56,394 bases of DNA from Thraustochytrium sp. TN22 (taxonomy: Eukaryota > Sar > Bigyra > Thraustochytrida > Thraustochytriidae). The notes beneath the pieces were generated by a model that saw nothing but the letters and a program-made list of their open reading frames with translations, ran no database searches and had not been told where the DNA came from. The stretch lies in NCBI GenBank assembly GCA_013306675.1, contig JABLUY010000238.1, forward strand, positions 1 through 56,394, in the 5' to 3' direction. Within the stretch, counting starts at the first letter, position 1; each line of letters starts with the position of its first letter. A program made the position numbers and the translations under genes. Of this stretch, positions 40,401 through 48,399 are shown in pieces.

Positions 40401-40881
40401 TCGAGGCGGCCGGGTAGTCTCCGTCCTCCTCCCCGTCCTCCTCTCCGTCCTCGCCCTCCTCCTCGTCCCCTGCATCGGCGGAGCCGCTGTCGCTCTCGCT
40501 CTCCGCATCCGCTAGCGTGTCCACGGACAGCGAGTCTTCGGCTCGCACCACGCCTCGGCGGTCTTCCCCGGCCGACCCGCCGTTCTCCGTGCTCGGGTTT
40601 TCCTCGTCCTGCAGCGCCCATGAGCCGGAGGACGTTGACTCTGCTGCGGCGAGCGGCGTTGTTGGTGGAGGTGACAGTGTCCGCGGCGCCTCCTGGGCGC
40701 CTTGGACCGGGTCTAGCTCCAGCACGAGCCGGAGGTCGTCCCTTTGCTGGGCCTCCTCCTCCTCCTCCTCCTCAATCGTCGTGTCCCGCGAGCCGTCCTC
40801 CTGCTCCCGCTTCTGCTCCTGCGTTTGCTCTTGCTCTTGCTCTTGCTCTTGCTCCTGCTCTTCGCGCGGGCGCCGGCGCAT
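37423..40881 (-). CDS. PqiA-like polytopic membrane protein
   Basis: 1152 residues from ATG 40881 (MRRRPREEQEQEQEQ), the first ATG in the frame. About 280 residues of acidic, Gln/Glu- and Ser-rich cytosolic sequence come first. Two membrane blocks follow. Block one (about 299-500) has WLSVVVTAALTVYAVLLACG, SYSLYTLIQVIWAYGGYSS, and VVCSLAWPVVIVGLMFLV, then RLGTVCLFFFFFIIYLDSF. Block two (about 690-910) has FGVAVGVMYALIISALGFA, LSLTDIGTRLLSN and VIFLVITYFALLFALPIVL. The repeated layout (a TM, an outside loop, a S-L-T/Y-hydrophobic stretch, paired TMs, an R-LG turn) resembles bacterial paraquat-inducible protein A, a partner of MCE lipid-transport systems. The resemblance is by eye. The C-terminal tail is Ser/His/Gln-rich and cytosolic. 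The alternative is an unrelated duplicated transporter. Confidence 0.6.
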   Translation of the reverse strand: MRRRPREEQEQEQEQEQEQTQEQKREQEDGSRDTTIEEEEEEEAQQRDDLRLVLELDPVQGAQEAPRTLSPPPTTPLAAAESTSSGSWALQDEENPSTENGGSAGEDRRGVVRAEDSLSVDTLADAESESDSGSADAGDEEEGEDGEEDGEEDGDYPAASTENRAPTPPSPSALSWSGVSNALDRLTTSVAGRFGGRRQEEHEGGDADDIEAGQGGTTNGGAASSASKTHDDSDEADEAELLRSELNGTGRGDGGGVSTRSKGFLHGRGGPEHTSGIEEVGKLSPHVTDRISMTKERLFMSYPTWLSVVVTAALTVYAVLLACGVLAEAFIVWSNVRGIRADESDDFVVVGSYSLYTLIQVIWAYGGYSSAIFIVVCSLAWPVVIVGLMFLVWYGELQVRVRSRILRWVSRLGTVCLFFFFFIIYLDSFLQVDFRDSDGKDRGIRGEPGWAVFVNLAAIILLLVLAEWIYVLHYNAVYLLTWTLERESVPLKLKWYFGNASIFCRSLCCVTALLDVRAPLLSGGTSWLDEMTQRHEEHGEPRRAEASSPPEDRAGMAAPSGGAPGGARSPAAQPQQHYPSSSGSSFSSHTSSNGGSGAGHSGHTFPDGEGIQGAAAAQHLPPVAPPDSPLAFEDSLPPKPRGRYASARPRRSRASAHDRRQKKQGWQLTDTARGGSTFGTLSTDMEFIRGSYRFACSRFGVAVGVMYALIISALGFATYVVPVVSQTNVFNLDGATTNPPRQNIGLSLTDIGTRLLSNLHGVEVSWIAGVIFLVITYFALLFALPIVLHLVSVVSAFFPVKAYLGKRALRAMCHASNLVSVFAAFEVAMMVLIIFSYDAGAIMLAMMERSGMHGVPGIWDDEDLFEDCAAYEEDGLSLAICIELSREPGIIMGLLVAFLNIPYLYYFSETYHRHFGLVADGRNEQSYASGETTHKHRAEGCVVYLCYRGACCTRKSYTFRQESVDENAYYVLQRADNSFMEQVDELQRGEAGGVAPPGDDAITSQEEDPTVTASGWRSRRRSLAANFTRRTGFRLPSHHGSAEHQYHHNQQQHPLHQHSQQLPDARARRRSHKFTFTRSASQPAAFDALPDYEARSPGATVEAPPRARERFARGAASSHSAGTLTRDAHADLDEVASDDRMERDKTTTMMPV
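40799..40862 (-). repeat. Glu-Gln codon repeat near the N-terminus
   Basis: GAGCAA-type hexamers on the minus strand encode a run of alternating Glu and Gln just after the start of the PqiA-like protein. Confidence 0.8.
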
Positions 40882-41418
40882 CCTTGCGCGGTGCTGCCGG
40901 CCGCGAGGCGTCGTCCGCGGAAACGCGGCGTCTGCGTGCGCGCTCTCGCGCTCGCGCTCGCCTCGGCCAGCTCCAGGGTCGTCGTCCTGGCTGAATGGAT
41001 GGATGAATGTATCGACGGATGGATGTCCGGCCCGCCCGCCGGGCGGCCGAATAGCGCGGGCGGCGCTCGTCGGCGCGCTCGGCCGGCGCCCTCCCGCGCG
41101 GCGGCGCCCGGCCCGCGCGCCGCGCGCGCCGCGCGCTGGGGCGGCCGCGGCGGAGGGGTCTGGTTCAAATTGAGCAAACAAGCCAAGCCGCCGGGCAAGG
41201 AAAGAACTTGAAGCTCCAACTTGAAGAGCACTTGAAGAGCACTCTCGGGCGGAGAACTAAGCTAACTAACTTTGGCAACTCGACCGCGACTCGACTCGGC
41301 GACAACCGGAGCTTGACGGCGCAGGAGCAGCGCGGCGCGGCGCGAGGCCGGCGGGCGCGCGGCAGAACGCGGGCGCGGCGCGGCCAGGCCCGGCGAGGCG
41401 CGGACGCGCGCGCACAGG
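40882..41418. promoter_or_regulatory. divergent upstream region (PqiA-like / UBC-like)
   Basis: 537 bp between divergent ATGs. The middle (about 41160-41290) is noticeably less GC-rich, with CTTGAAGAGCA repeated twice in tandem (around 41220-41240) and AACTAAGCTAACTAAC. This is the likeliest core-promoter zone, but no defined box is certain. Confidence 0.4.
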
Positions 41419-41729
41419 ATGGACCGCGGCAGCCCGCGGCGGCGGCTGCGGCCGGGCGGGCCCGGGAGCCCGGCGGCATGCTGGCCGGCGCTGGGCGCGC
41501 GCGAGGGCGGCGCCGCGGGGGCGCAGGGGCAAGGAGGCCTGCGCGCGCCGCTGGGCGTGGCGCGCGCCGCGCCGGCGCCCGGGCCCACGCAGGACGCTCG
41601 GAGGGCCTTTGGACAGCAGGCCGCTGCAGGCCGCGCTGCAGACTCTCCCGGCACGAGGTCCAGGACCTCGAGGGATTCCGCCAGCCCGCTCTCAAGCGCC
41701 AGCAACGTGTTCGAAAGCGACCGCATCTC

Positions 41730-41779
<50 letters not shown>

Positions 41780-42819
41780 GTCTTGCTCATGATGACGATG
41801 ACAACGAGAACATGGACCTCACCGGGGAGGATGGCGGCCGGCTGGGTGACGGCCAGGACAATGGGCGCGTCGAGCCGCGCTCATCGCCCCCAGCGCCCAG
41901 GCCAGCGCAGGTGCAGCAGCGGCAGCAGCCGGCGACCGTGCGGCGAAGGCATTTGGACGTAGCTTTCGCCAAACACCGGTTCGACAAGGACATAGCAGAC
42001 CTCATGGCAGCGCGCACGCCGTACTTTCTGCCGCACGCGCATGTGTCGTTCTGCACGTTCGGGCCAAACCTCGAAGGCAACGCGGAGGAGTCTGCCGACG
42101 CCAGGGTGCACCGAACCCTTCTGTGCAGCGTGCGGCCGCTGGACGGCGCTTTCAAGGGCACCTCGTGGCGGTTTCGTCTCGATCTGCTGGAGTCGTACCC
42201 GTTCGAACCGCCGCGCATCCGGGCGCTCGCGCCGCTCTTTCACCCCAACGTGCACCCGGACACCGGTGTCGTAGCCATGCCCATCCTCGCGGAGGAATGG
42301 TCGCCCGTGTGCACGCTGCAGATCGTGGTGCTGGGGCTTGTGCTGCTCTTCGTGGAGCCCAACGTTGAGCATGTGGTCAACCATGAGGCCGCGGACCTGC
42401 TCCGCAACGCGCCGGCGCGCTTTCTAGAGCGCGTCGCCTACGACCAGGCCCGGATCCGCGATGCGCAGGCCTCGCCGCACGACCCAGTGCGCGACGCTTT
42501 CTCGCACCGTCCCAAGCGCCCGTCGAGTCAGCCGGCCAGCGCCTTCACGGAGGACCAAGGTCTCGCCAAGCGCCGCTTCATCTTTCAGCCCTCCGTGGCG
42601 TCGCGCTTGGTCTCGCGTGAGGCGCAGGCGAGTCCATCGTTTCAAGGCGCAGACGCGGCTCGCGATGCCTTGAGTGCAGGTGTTGCCGCGTCGTCGCCCG
42701 AGCATGCAAGGACCAGCTGGGACGACGAGCGCCAGCAGCAGCAGCAGCAGCGCATCCTCGTCCAGAAGCTCACACACTGCTCTCTCTCGCACGAGTCCAA
42801 GCGCCGGAAAATCTTTTGA
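41419..42819 (+). CDS. UBC12-like E2 fold protein lacking the catalytic Cys
   Basis: 466 residues from ATG 41419 (MDRGSPRRRLRPGG). The first 170 residues are low-complexity with a poly-Gln run (nt 41731-41779). Residues about 174-340 have the E2 (UBC) fold: LDVAFAKHRFDKDIADLM helix, WRFRLDLLESYPFEPPRI, LFHPNVHPDTG, EEWSPVCTLQIVVLGLVLLF, then EPNVEHVVNHEAADLLRN. The end closely resembles the NEDD8 E2 UBE2M/Ubc12 (EPN-ED-N-EAA-L). In active E2s the strand after HPN-x-G reads -VCLNIL-; here it reads VVAMPIL, so the catalytic Cys position is Ala286. The protein is therefore probably a UEV-like pseudo-E2 that binds ubiquitin-like partners without forming a thioester. The C-terminus is disordered with another Gln run and a basic end (HESKRRKIF). 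Confidence 0.75.
41731..41779 (+). repeat. (CAG)n poly-Gln tract in the UBC-like gene
   Basis: About 16 consecutive CAG codons, the purest CAG run in the window. Confidence 0.95.
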
Positions 42820-42866
42820 ACGAGTCCGTGGTCCCGTGGCCGTGGCCATGACATGACCTTCGTGGC

Positions 42867-42950
42867 CATGACCATGACCATGACCATGACCATGGCCGTG
42901 GCTGTGGCCGTGGCGCAGCGCGGCGCGGCGCGGCGCGGCGCGGCGCGGCA
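42867..42950 (+). repeat. (CATGAC)n and (GGCGC)n simple repeats
   Basis: Four to five CATGAC units, followed after 20 bp by about seven GGCGC units, in the 3' flank of the UBC-like gene. Confidence 0.85.
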
Positions 42951-43455
42951 AGCCGTAGCAAAGCATGTCGAGCGAGACTTCGTTCAAGCGAGACTCCGTG
43001 GGCGTGCGAGCTAGCTAGCGAGCAAGTCCACAAGCGAGCGAGCGAGCGAGCGAGCGAATCAGAACCTGCCTCTCCTCGACCTCTCCTGACCCCCCTGTAG
43101 GCTATGTACTAATGTTCTCCGTCCTCTCCACGTGCCGCCGGCGCCGCGGCGGTGCCGGGACGGCGCAGGTTGGCGAAGCGCTCCACCTCTCCCAAGTCGT
43201 GCCGCAGCGCCGCCCTGAGTTGCTCTGCCCTCCGCACGTCGAGAGCTCCAGCGGCGTGCACGCGCCTCCGAACCGCCCTCGCCCTGCGCGTCTGCGCGTC
43301 TGCGCCTCTGCTCGCCTGCTCGCCTGCTCGCCTGCTCGCCTGCTCGCCTGCTTGCTTGCTTGCGCCATCGCCGCGCCGCCGGGATGCGCACCGCCACATA
43401 AGGGTGCGCCGCTCCGCCGCGCGCCCCCGAGGCGCGCGGCGCGCGGCAGGCCCGA

Positions 43456-43469
43456 ATTCGCGCGGCGGC

Positions 43470-43534
<65 letters not shown>

Positions 43535-43590
43535 AGCGGCAGCGGCAGCGGCAGCGGCGGCGGCGCGGCGGCGGCGGCGGCGAGCGGCCC
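43456..43590 (+). repeat. (CGG)n tract upstream of the bZIP start
   Basis: More than 30 CGG/GGC units with AGC interruptions, in the probable 5' leader. If translated from 43112 this would be a poly-Gly segment. Confidence 0.9.
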
Positions 43591-43708
43591 GCGCGGGACG
43601 GGACGGCGGCGGCTGGACGGCGGCCGACTGGCACGCGGCGCGCGGGCGCGGGAGCGGCGCGCGCGCGCGGGCGCGGCACGGCTTGGTGGCGCGGCTTGGC
43701 GCGGCGCG

Positions 43709-45324
43709 ATGGACGACCCGTTCCTGAACGACCTGGTGGACAATGACTTCGACATGCTGCTGCCGGCGATTGACGGGTCACTGCTGAGGCCCGACTCGCC
43801 GTCGTTGCTGGAGGGGGGCGAGCACGAGGTGCACGGCATGGGCGCGCGGCGCATGAGCGCGATGGCGGGCGGCAGGCACGGCAACGTGGACATGCCGTGG
43901 TCGCCGGCGGCGAACAGCGGCGCTGCGGGTGGCGTGGACCCGCTGGGCGGGGCCGGCGCCTCGGGCGCGCCGGGCGGCTCGTTCGGCGACATGGGGAGCC
44001 AGGACCTGGGGCTGCAGAGCGCGAAGCGCGTGAAGCGCGAGACGTCGACAGCCTCGCAACAGAGCGCCGATGACCTGGAGTCCTTCGCGGACGACAACGA
44101 CTCAGCGAGCGTGGGGACCGGCGCCGGCGGGAAGAAGACCGTGGCGCCGGCGCGCGGCAACAAGTCGGGCATCACGACCAAGGGCGCGGCGACCGAGGAG
44201 GAGAAGCGCGCGAAACGGCGCAAGCAGATCGCGGCGGCCAGCCGCGCGTCGCGCGCGCGGCGCAAGCGTGAGCTCGAGGACCTGCGCGAGGAGAACCAGC
44301 GGCTGCGCGACGAGCGCACAAGCTTCTTGTCCAAGATCGGCGAGCTGCAGGTCAAGGTGGAAAACATGCGCGAGCGCGGGTCCACGGACATGCGCGTGGA
44401 GAACGCGCTGCTACGCGCGCAGCTCGAGGAGCACAAGCGCTTCGTGTCCTGCTTCAAGTACCTGTGCGACGGCGCGCCCACAGCGTCAAACGCGCGCCCC
44501 CTCATCCACAAACAGGGCAGCGACGCGGCGCAGGCGCACGTGCTGGGGCTCATCTCTCAGTCGCTGGCGGACCACTGGATCCCGGGCCGCGTGCCGACCG
44601 GCCTACACATCCCGTTCCAAAACTTTCAGTTCTACTACAAGTTCAAGGACGAGTACGGCGAAAAGGGCCCGGAGTCCCGGCCAGCCGGCACCTCTGCGCG
44701 CCAGCGCCTCAACGTTCGCGTCGACATCACCTTTCCCGGCCTGCAGGCCGCCACGGTGGCCGAGTTTGTCTGGAACTCCATGAGCAATCCAGACATTCAG
44801 CGCCGTCTCTACCGCGTCAATAACATCGAGTTCGCGCAGCTCGCCGATGACATGCCCGACGCAGACACAAAGATGCTCTATTACCGCGAGAAGCGCGAGG
44901 CACCGCAAAAGGACCAGGACTGGGCCGTCATTTGCAACCGTCGCCACCGCGACATGGCGCTCTCCACGCTCGCGTCGCCCTCTGAGATCAGCGCCGCGGA
45001 CGTGCACGCGGCGGCCAGCGACCTCAAGGCAGCGCAGGAGTCCTCCTCAAACTCCATGCAGTCCTTCATGGGCAACTTTATGCGCAACTTCTTCTCTGGC
45101 TCCGCGCTCAAGGTCTTTGGCGGCGCCAAACCGCCCGCCGCCGCGCTCGAGGGCGCGCCGCTCCCGATCCCGCCCCTTGCCACCGGCGGCGCGAGCTCGC
45201 AACAGCACCAGCACCAGCACCAGCATCAGCATCAGCATCAGCATCAACATCAGCATCAGCAGCAACACCAGCAGAGCGGGATGGCTCAGTCGTCCAACGC
45301 TGGCGTGTCCGCGCAGACGGGCGC

Positions 45325-45358
<34 letters not shown>

Positions 45359-45727
45359 GGCTCGGCCGCGGGAGCCGCGCCGAGCCAACGCCGCTTCATT
45401 GGTCGCCCTGGCTTTGACGGCACCAAGCGCGTCGACGCGACCGTCATCGCCATGTCCACCACGCAGCACTCGGCCGTCACGCAGGCGGCCGACTCCAACC
45501 GCATCACCTCCCTCTTTGTACAGGGCTCGGTCGTCTGGAACCAGGGCCCCGATGCGCGCATCATCATCCTCTGCTCCTTTCCCGAGGACTTTAGTATCAA
45601 GGCCATGGAGAAGCTCGAGGATGTCGTCGCCACCGACGGCACCATGACCCAAAAGTTCGCCTCGGTCATCAAGGAGTTCAACGAGCTTCTCGGCGAGCAG
45701 GATGGAGGCGACGGCTTTGTCCTCTAA
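43709..45727 (+). CDS. bZIP transcription factor with START-like region
   Basis: 672 residues from ATG 43709 (MDDPFLNDLVDNDFDMLLPA), an acidic, activation-domain-like N-terminus. A basic region and leucine zipper lie at about 165-225: KRAKRRKQIAAASRASRARR, then heptads from ELEDLREENQRLRDERTSFL. The invariant bZIP Asn is not at its usual place: eight residues before the conserved Arg there is Ile, or Gln if one residue is inserted. Residues about 330-420 (LNVRVDITFPGLQAATVAEF, VWNSMSNPDIQRRLYRVNN) and about 575-665 (VDATVIAMSTTQHSAVTQA, RIIILCSFPEDFSIKAMEK) look like two halves of a START/Bet v1-type fold, split by a His-Gln repeat and a Ser run. Oomycetes have bZIP proteins with altered Asn positions, so a lineage-specific regulator is likely. 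A ligand for the START-like region is unknown. Confidence 0.75.
45202..45356 (+). repeat. (CAGCAT/CAGCAC)n and (AGC)n tracts inside the bZIP gene
   Basis: CAGCAC/CAGCAT units at about 45202-45270 encode alternating Gln and His. AGC units at 45328-45356 encode poly-Ser. Both lie in the insert between the two START-like halves. Confidence 0.85.
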
Positions 45728-46241
45728 GCACGACGTCCGCGACCGAGCGCTGGCAAACCCGAGCCACGCCCAACTCTCACAGATATCCCAATCACACCTC
45801 TATGCTTACTCGTATCCGCCTACCACGCGGGGGTCCCTCGGTGACGCCCGGCACAGGGGGCACTAAAGCGTATTAAGAGGGTACTTTACTCCCGATTTGC
45901 TCCAAAAAAGTGGCCTAGAGTCTGGCGAAGTTAGTTCCGCATTCGATCAAAAACGCAGCGATGGGGCCGAGCTTGAAGAGGCCCACTCGAAGCGACCCAA
46001 GGCTCCTGCCCCCTATTCATTTTGGCCGAAGGCGTGGTGGTTAGGATGAGATGAGCTCGGCAGTTCGCCCAGAGCGGCTTTGGGGGGAGCTCGCGCGCGA
46101 CTTCGTCGCGGAGCGCGCTGGAGCCGCAGGCGCTGCGGCGCGCGGCTGCAGGCGGCCCTGGCGGGTGCCTTGTGCCTGCTCTCAGCTCGCACGCCCCTGC
46201 CGCAGCGCTTGGACGTGGAGTCGGGCCCGCACTGCGACATC
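45728..46241. other. spacer before the mobile-element relic
   Basis: No gene. Base composition is closer to neutral at 45770-46020. No terminal inverted repeat matching the other side of the relic was found by eye. Confidence 0.4.
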
Positions 46242-47917
46242 ATGGCATCGGCGAGGCCTAACCACCGCGTGGAGGACGACAGCGACAGCGACAGCGACAG
46301 CGAGTTCGTGCCCCTGGACAAGCGGGACACAGGGGACGAAGACGAAGAAGGAGAGGAGCTTGGCGACGAGGATGCTCGTGCTGAGGCCGCTGCGCAGCAA
46401 GACTTCGAAGACATACTTGCGTTGGTCGACGAACCGACGCGTGGTGCGAGTGCATGTTCGAGGTCGGCCTCATTCAGCACAAGACCGTTCCGGGGCTCGC
46501 AGTCTCGCCGGATGGAGTCGCTCGCGTCCGGCTTCCAGGCGCGGAGTGCGACGCATCGTCAGTACTATGCAGCGTCGAGATCAAGACGCGCGTCGCGCCT
46601 GGAGGCGCGGTAGACGCACGTATCGTGAGCACCCAGATGAACACGTGGGGGACGAGACTTGGTGGAAGGCCATACCTGCCGAGCACCGCGCGCAAGTCTT
46701 GCACCAAGCTGTGGTCCTCCAAATCGATCACGTGCTCTACGTTGCTGCCAGCACGAGTTCGTGTTTGTACGCCTGCCTCGTTGAAGTGCCTCCGGACGCC
46801 CGGCTCGCCATGGAGCGCGCTCTGAAACCGTGGGCGGACAAGCTCACGACATGGGCGCACCAGAGCATCGACAGCGGGTGCGCCGCCCAAGCCACCTGCC
46901 ATCTTCGGCGAGGAGGAGGGGGCGGTGCTGAGCTCGCACTTCCGGCTGTGGCGCGCCATGCGCAAGCTTGTCGCTCTGAAGGGGCCCATGCGGCCCGTGC
47001 ATGTCATCAAGTGCTTACCGCAGGAGCTATACAACGTCGCAAAGGGCGGCGTCGACGGAAGCACACAGTACGTGGAGCAGATCACCAACACGCAGTGCAT
47101 GAATCTGAGCTGCGACCAGAACATCGCGTTGCGCACGTACAAGCAGCTCGTTGTCAACGCCATCGTGGTCTACCGCTACTTACAGGCTGCGAGGAAGAGC
47201 AACCTCGAAGACAGCGACGGGCTAAAGGCCCTCCGCGACAAGGTGAACCGCTCTGAAGCGCTCAGCACTGTCTCGTTCCGCCTCACTGTCGACATGGTCC
47301 GTCACGTCTACAGGAGCAGGCAGCTCGATACGGCGCAGGTGGAGTTCAACATGCAGCCAAGCATGCCCAAGCCCACTGGGCTCACCAGGGAAGCGGCGAG
47401 GGACCTCGTGACCGCCGGTAAGCGCAAGCGAACCCCCGAGTTGCAGAAGTTCTTCAACCACGGCCAAGCCCGCGACATCCGCCTCGATGCCGCACTGCAA
47501 CATGACTCAGAGGCAGCGGGAAAGGCATCCTTCAACGCCAACAACAAGAGGATTCCCGCCAAGCGGCTCTGCGTCATCTGCGGCAAGCAAACGCACCGTC
47601 GTTGCACCATCTGCGGTGTGCCTCTGCACGTGTTCATGAGAAAGAATGAACGCACAACCTGCTTTTCCAAGTGGCACACGCGCGTGCGCGTCGAGCCTCA
47701 CGAAGGCTTCAAGAAGCGCAAGACAAACGTCAACGGAACACCTTCGCCCATTTGCCTCGATCATGTCGATTCGAGCAGCGCCAGTGCCTCGTCCGGTACC
47801 CCTACAGCGCAGAGCAGGAACGACCACGTAGCCCAAGCCAGCTACACCGACACCCCATCAAGCCATAGTTCAAGATCCTCTCGCAGCAGCCTCAGCACGA
47901 GTCCATCGTGCCCTTGA
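46242..47917 (+). mobile_element. frameshifted relic: YqaJ-type nuclease plus piggyBac-like tail
   Basis: Coding sequence in three successive frames. 46242-46430 (frame of the ATG) encodes an acidic N-terminus (MASARPNHRVEDDSDSD). About 46420-46640, in another frame, reads AWCECMFEVGLIQHK, VPGLAVSPDGVARV and SVEIKTR: the EVGL, SPDG and ExK motifs of a YqaJ/lambda-exonuclease PD-(D/E)XK nuclease. About 46643-46860, in the third frame, continues with WWKAIPAEHRAQVLHQAVVL and YVAAS, fitting the glutamine helix of the same fold. From about 46865 to 47917 the second frame resumes: LPQELYNVAKGGVDGSTQY (piggyBac-type GGVD), LVVNAIVVYRYLQ, and a Cys/His end (CVICGKQTHRRCTICGVPL, then CFSKWH). The first two transposase acidic residues are not seen. 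Introns could account for the shifts, but no splice-like gaps are evident, so decay is more likely. Confidence 0.6.
46925..47917 (+). pseudogene. piggyBac-like transposase C-terminal fragment
   Basis: The longest intact stretch of the relic, about 330 codons, starts inside the frame with no proper ATG at its upstream end. It keeps the GGVD motif near 47050, a helical region (RTYKQLVVNAIVVYRYLQ), a linker, and a Cys-rich zinc-binding end at about 47565-47685 with four CxxC-type cysteines and a final CF-x2-WH. The tail is Ser-rich. Confidence 0.55.
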
Positions 47918-48399
47918 TGCAGCCCAAGTTGGCCTCAGCATCCGCACAGGCCAGTCGGAAGTGACCAACACTTTACGCTTCCATACAAACCCAGTAGTTG
48001 AAAGTTCCAAAAATGATTAGAATCATGATAGCAACAGGTCAGTCGAGCGCAAGCAGGAGAGCCGATTTACTAGGGATAATATGGCTATCCTGATTAAACT
48101 CCGTCTAGGGCGATGGGATTGGGATATCACCCACATACATACACAAAGGCACAGTCGGCAAGAAGGAGAGAACCCGGAGCCGAGCGAGCAGGCGGTCCGG
48201 TTCGGTCTCTTTTGCCCATGTTGTAGTAGCGCCCTTTCTGGGCACGCCCAATGCGCAGCCTTTCAGCAGCGGAAATAGAATTTGACAATCCTTGATGATG
48301 CACGAGCACCAGGACCAAGAGCGCCAGGACTGACGTGACAGTCAGCATTGTGGTAGAGGAGGCGAAACTAAAACGAAAGATGGTACAGAGCCTCCTCCC
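47918..48399. other. intergenic spacer
   Basis: 482 bp between the relic and the 3' end of the acyltransferase gene. I see no gene, RNA or repeat beyond a short CATACATACA tract at about 48132-48141. Confidence 0.5.

Larger units (their letters stand above)
42820..43708. other. repeat-rich spacer and leader of the bZIP gene
   Basis: Between two plus-strand genes. It holds (CATGAC)n at 42867-42892, (GGCGC)n at 42915-42950, (GCGA)n at 43033-43057, (CTGCTCGC)n passing into (TTGC)n at 43308-43361, and a long (CGG)n at 43456-43590. The bZIP frame is open from an in-frame ATG at 43112, so a 199-residue Gly/Arg-rich extension is possible, but this looks like GC-rich leader. Confidence 0.65.

Noticed and set aside
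43112-43708. A 199-residue N-terminal extension of the bZIP protein from an upstream ATG
   Set aside because: The extension is Arg/Gly/Ala and poly-Gly from a CGG repeat; the ATG at 43709 starts a well-formed acidic N-terminus. It remains possible without 5' RNA data.
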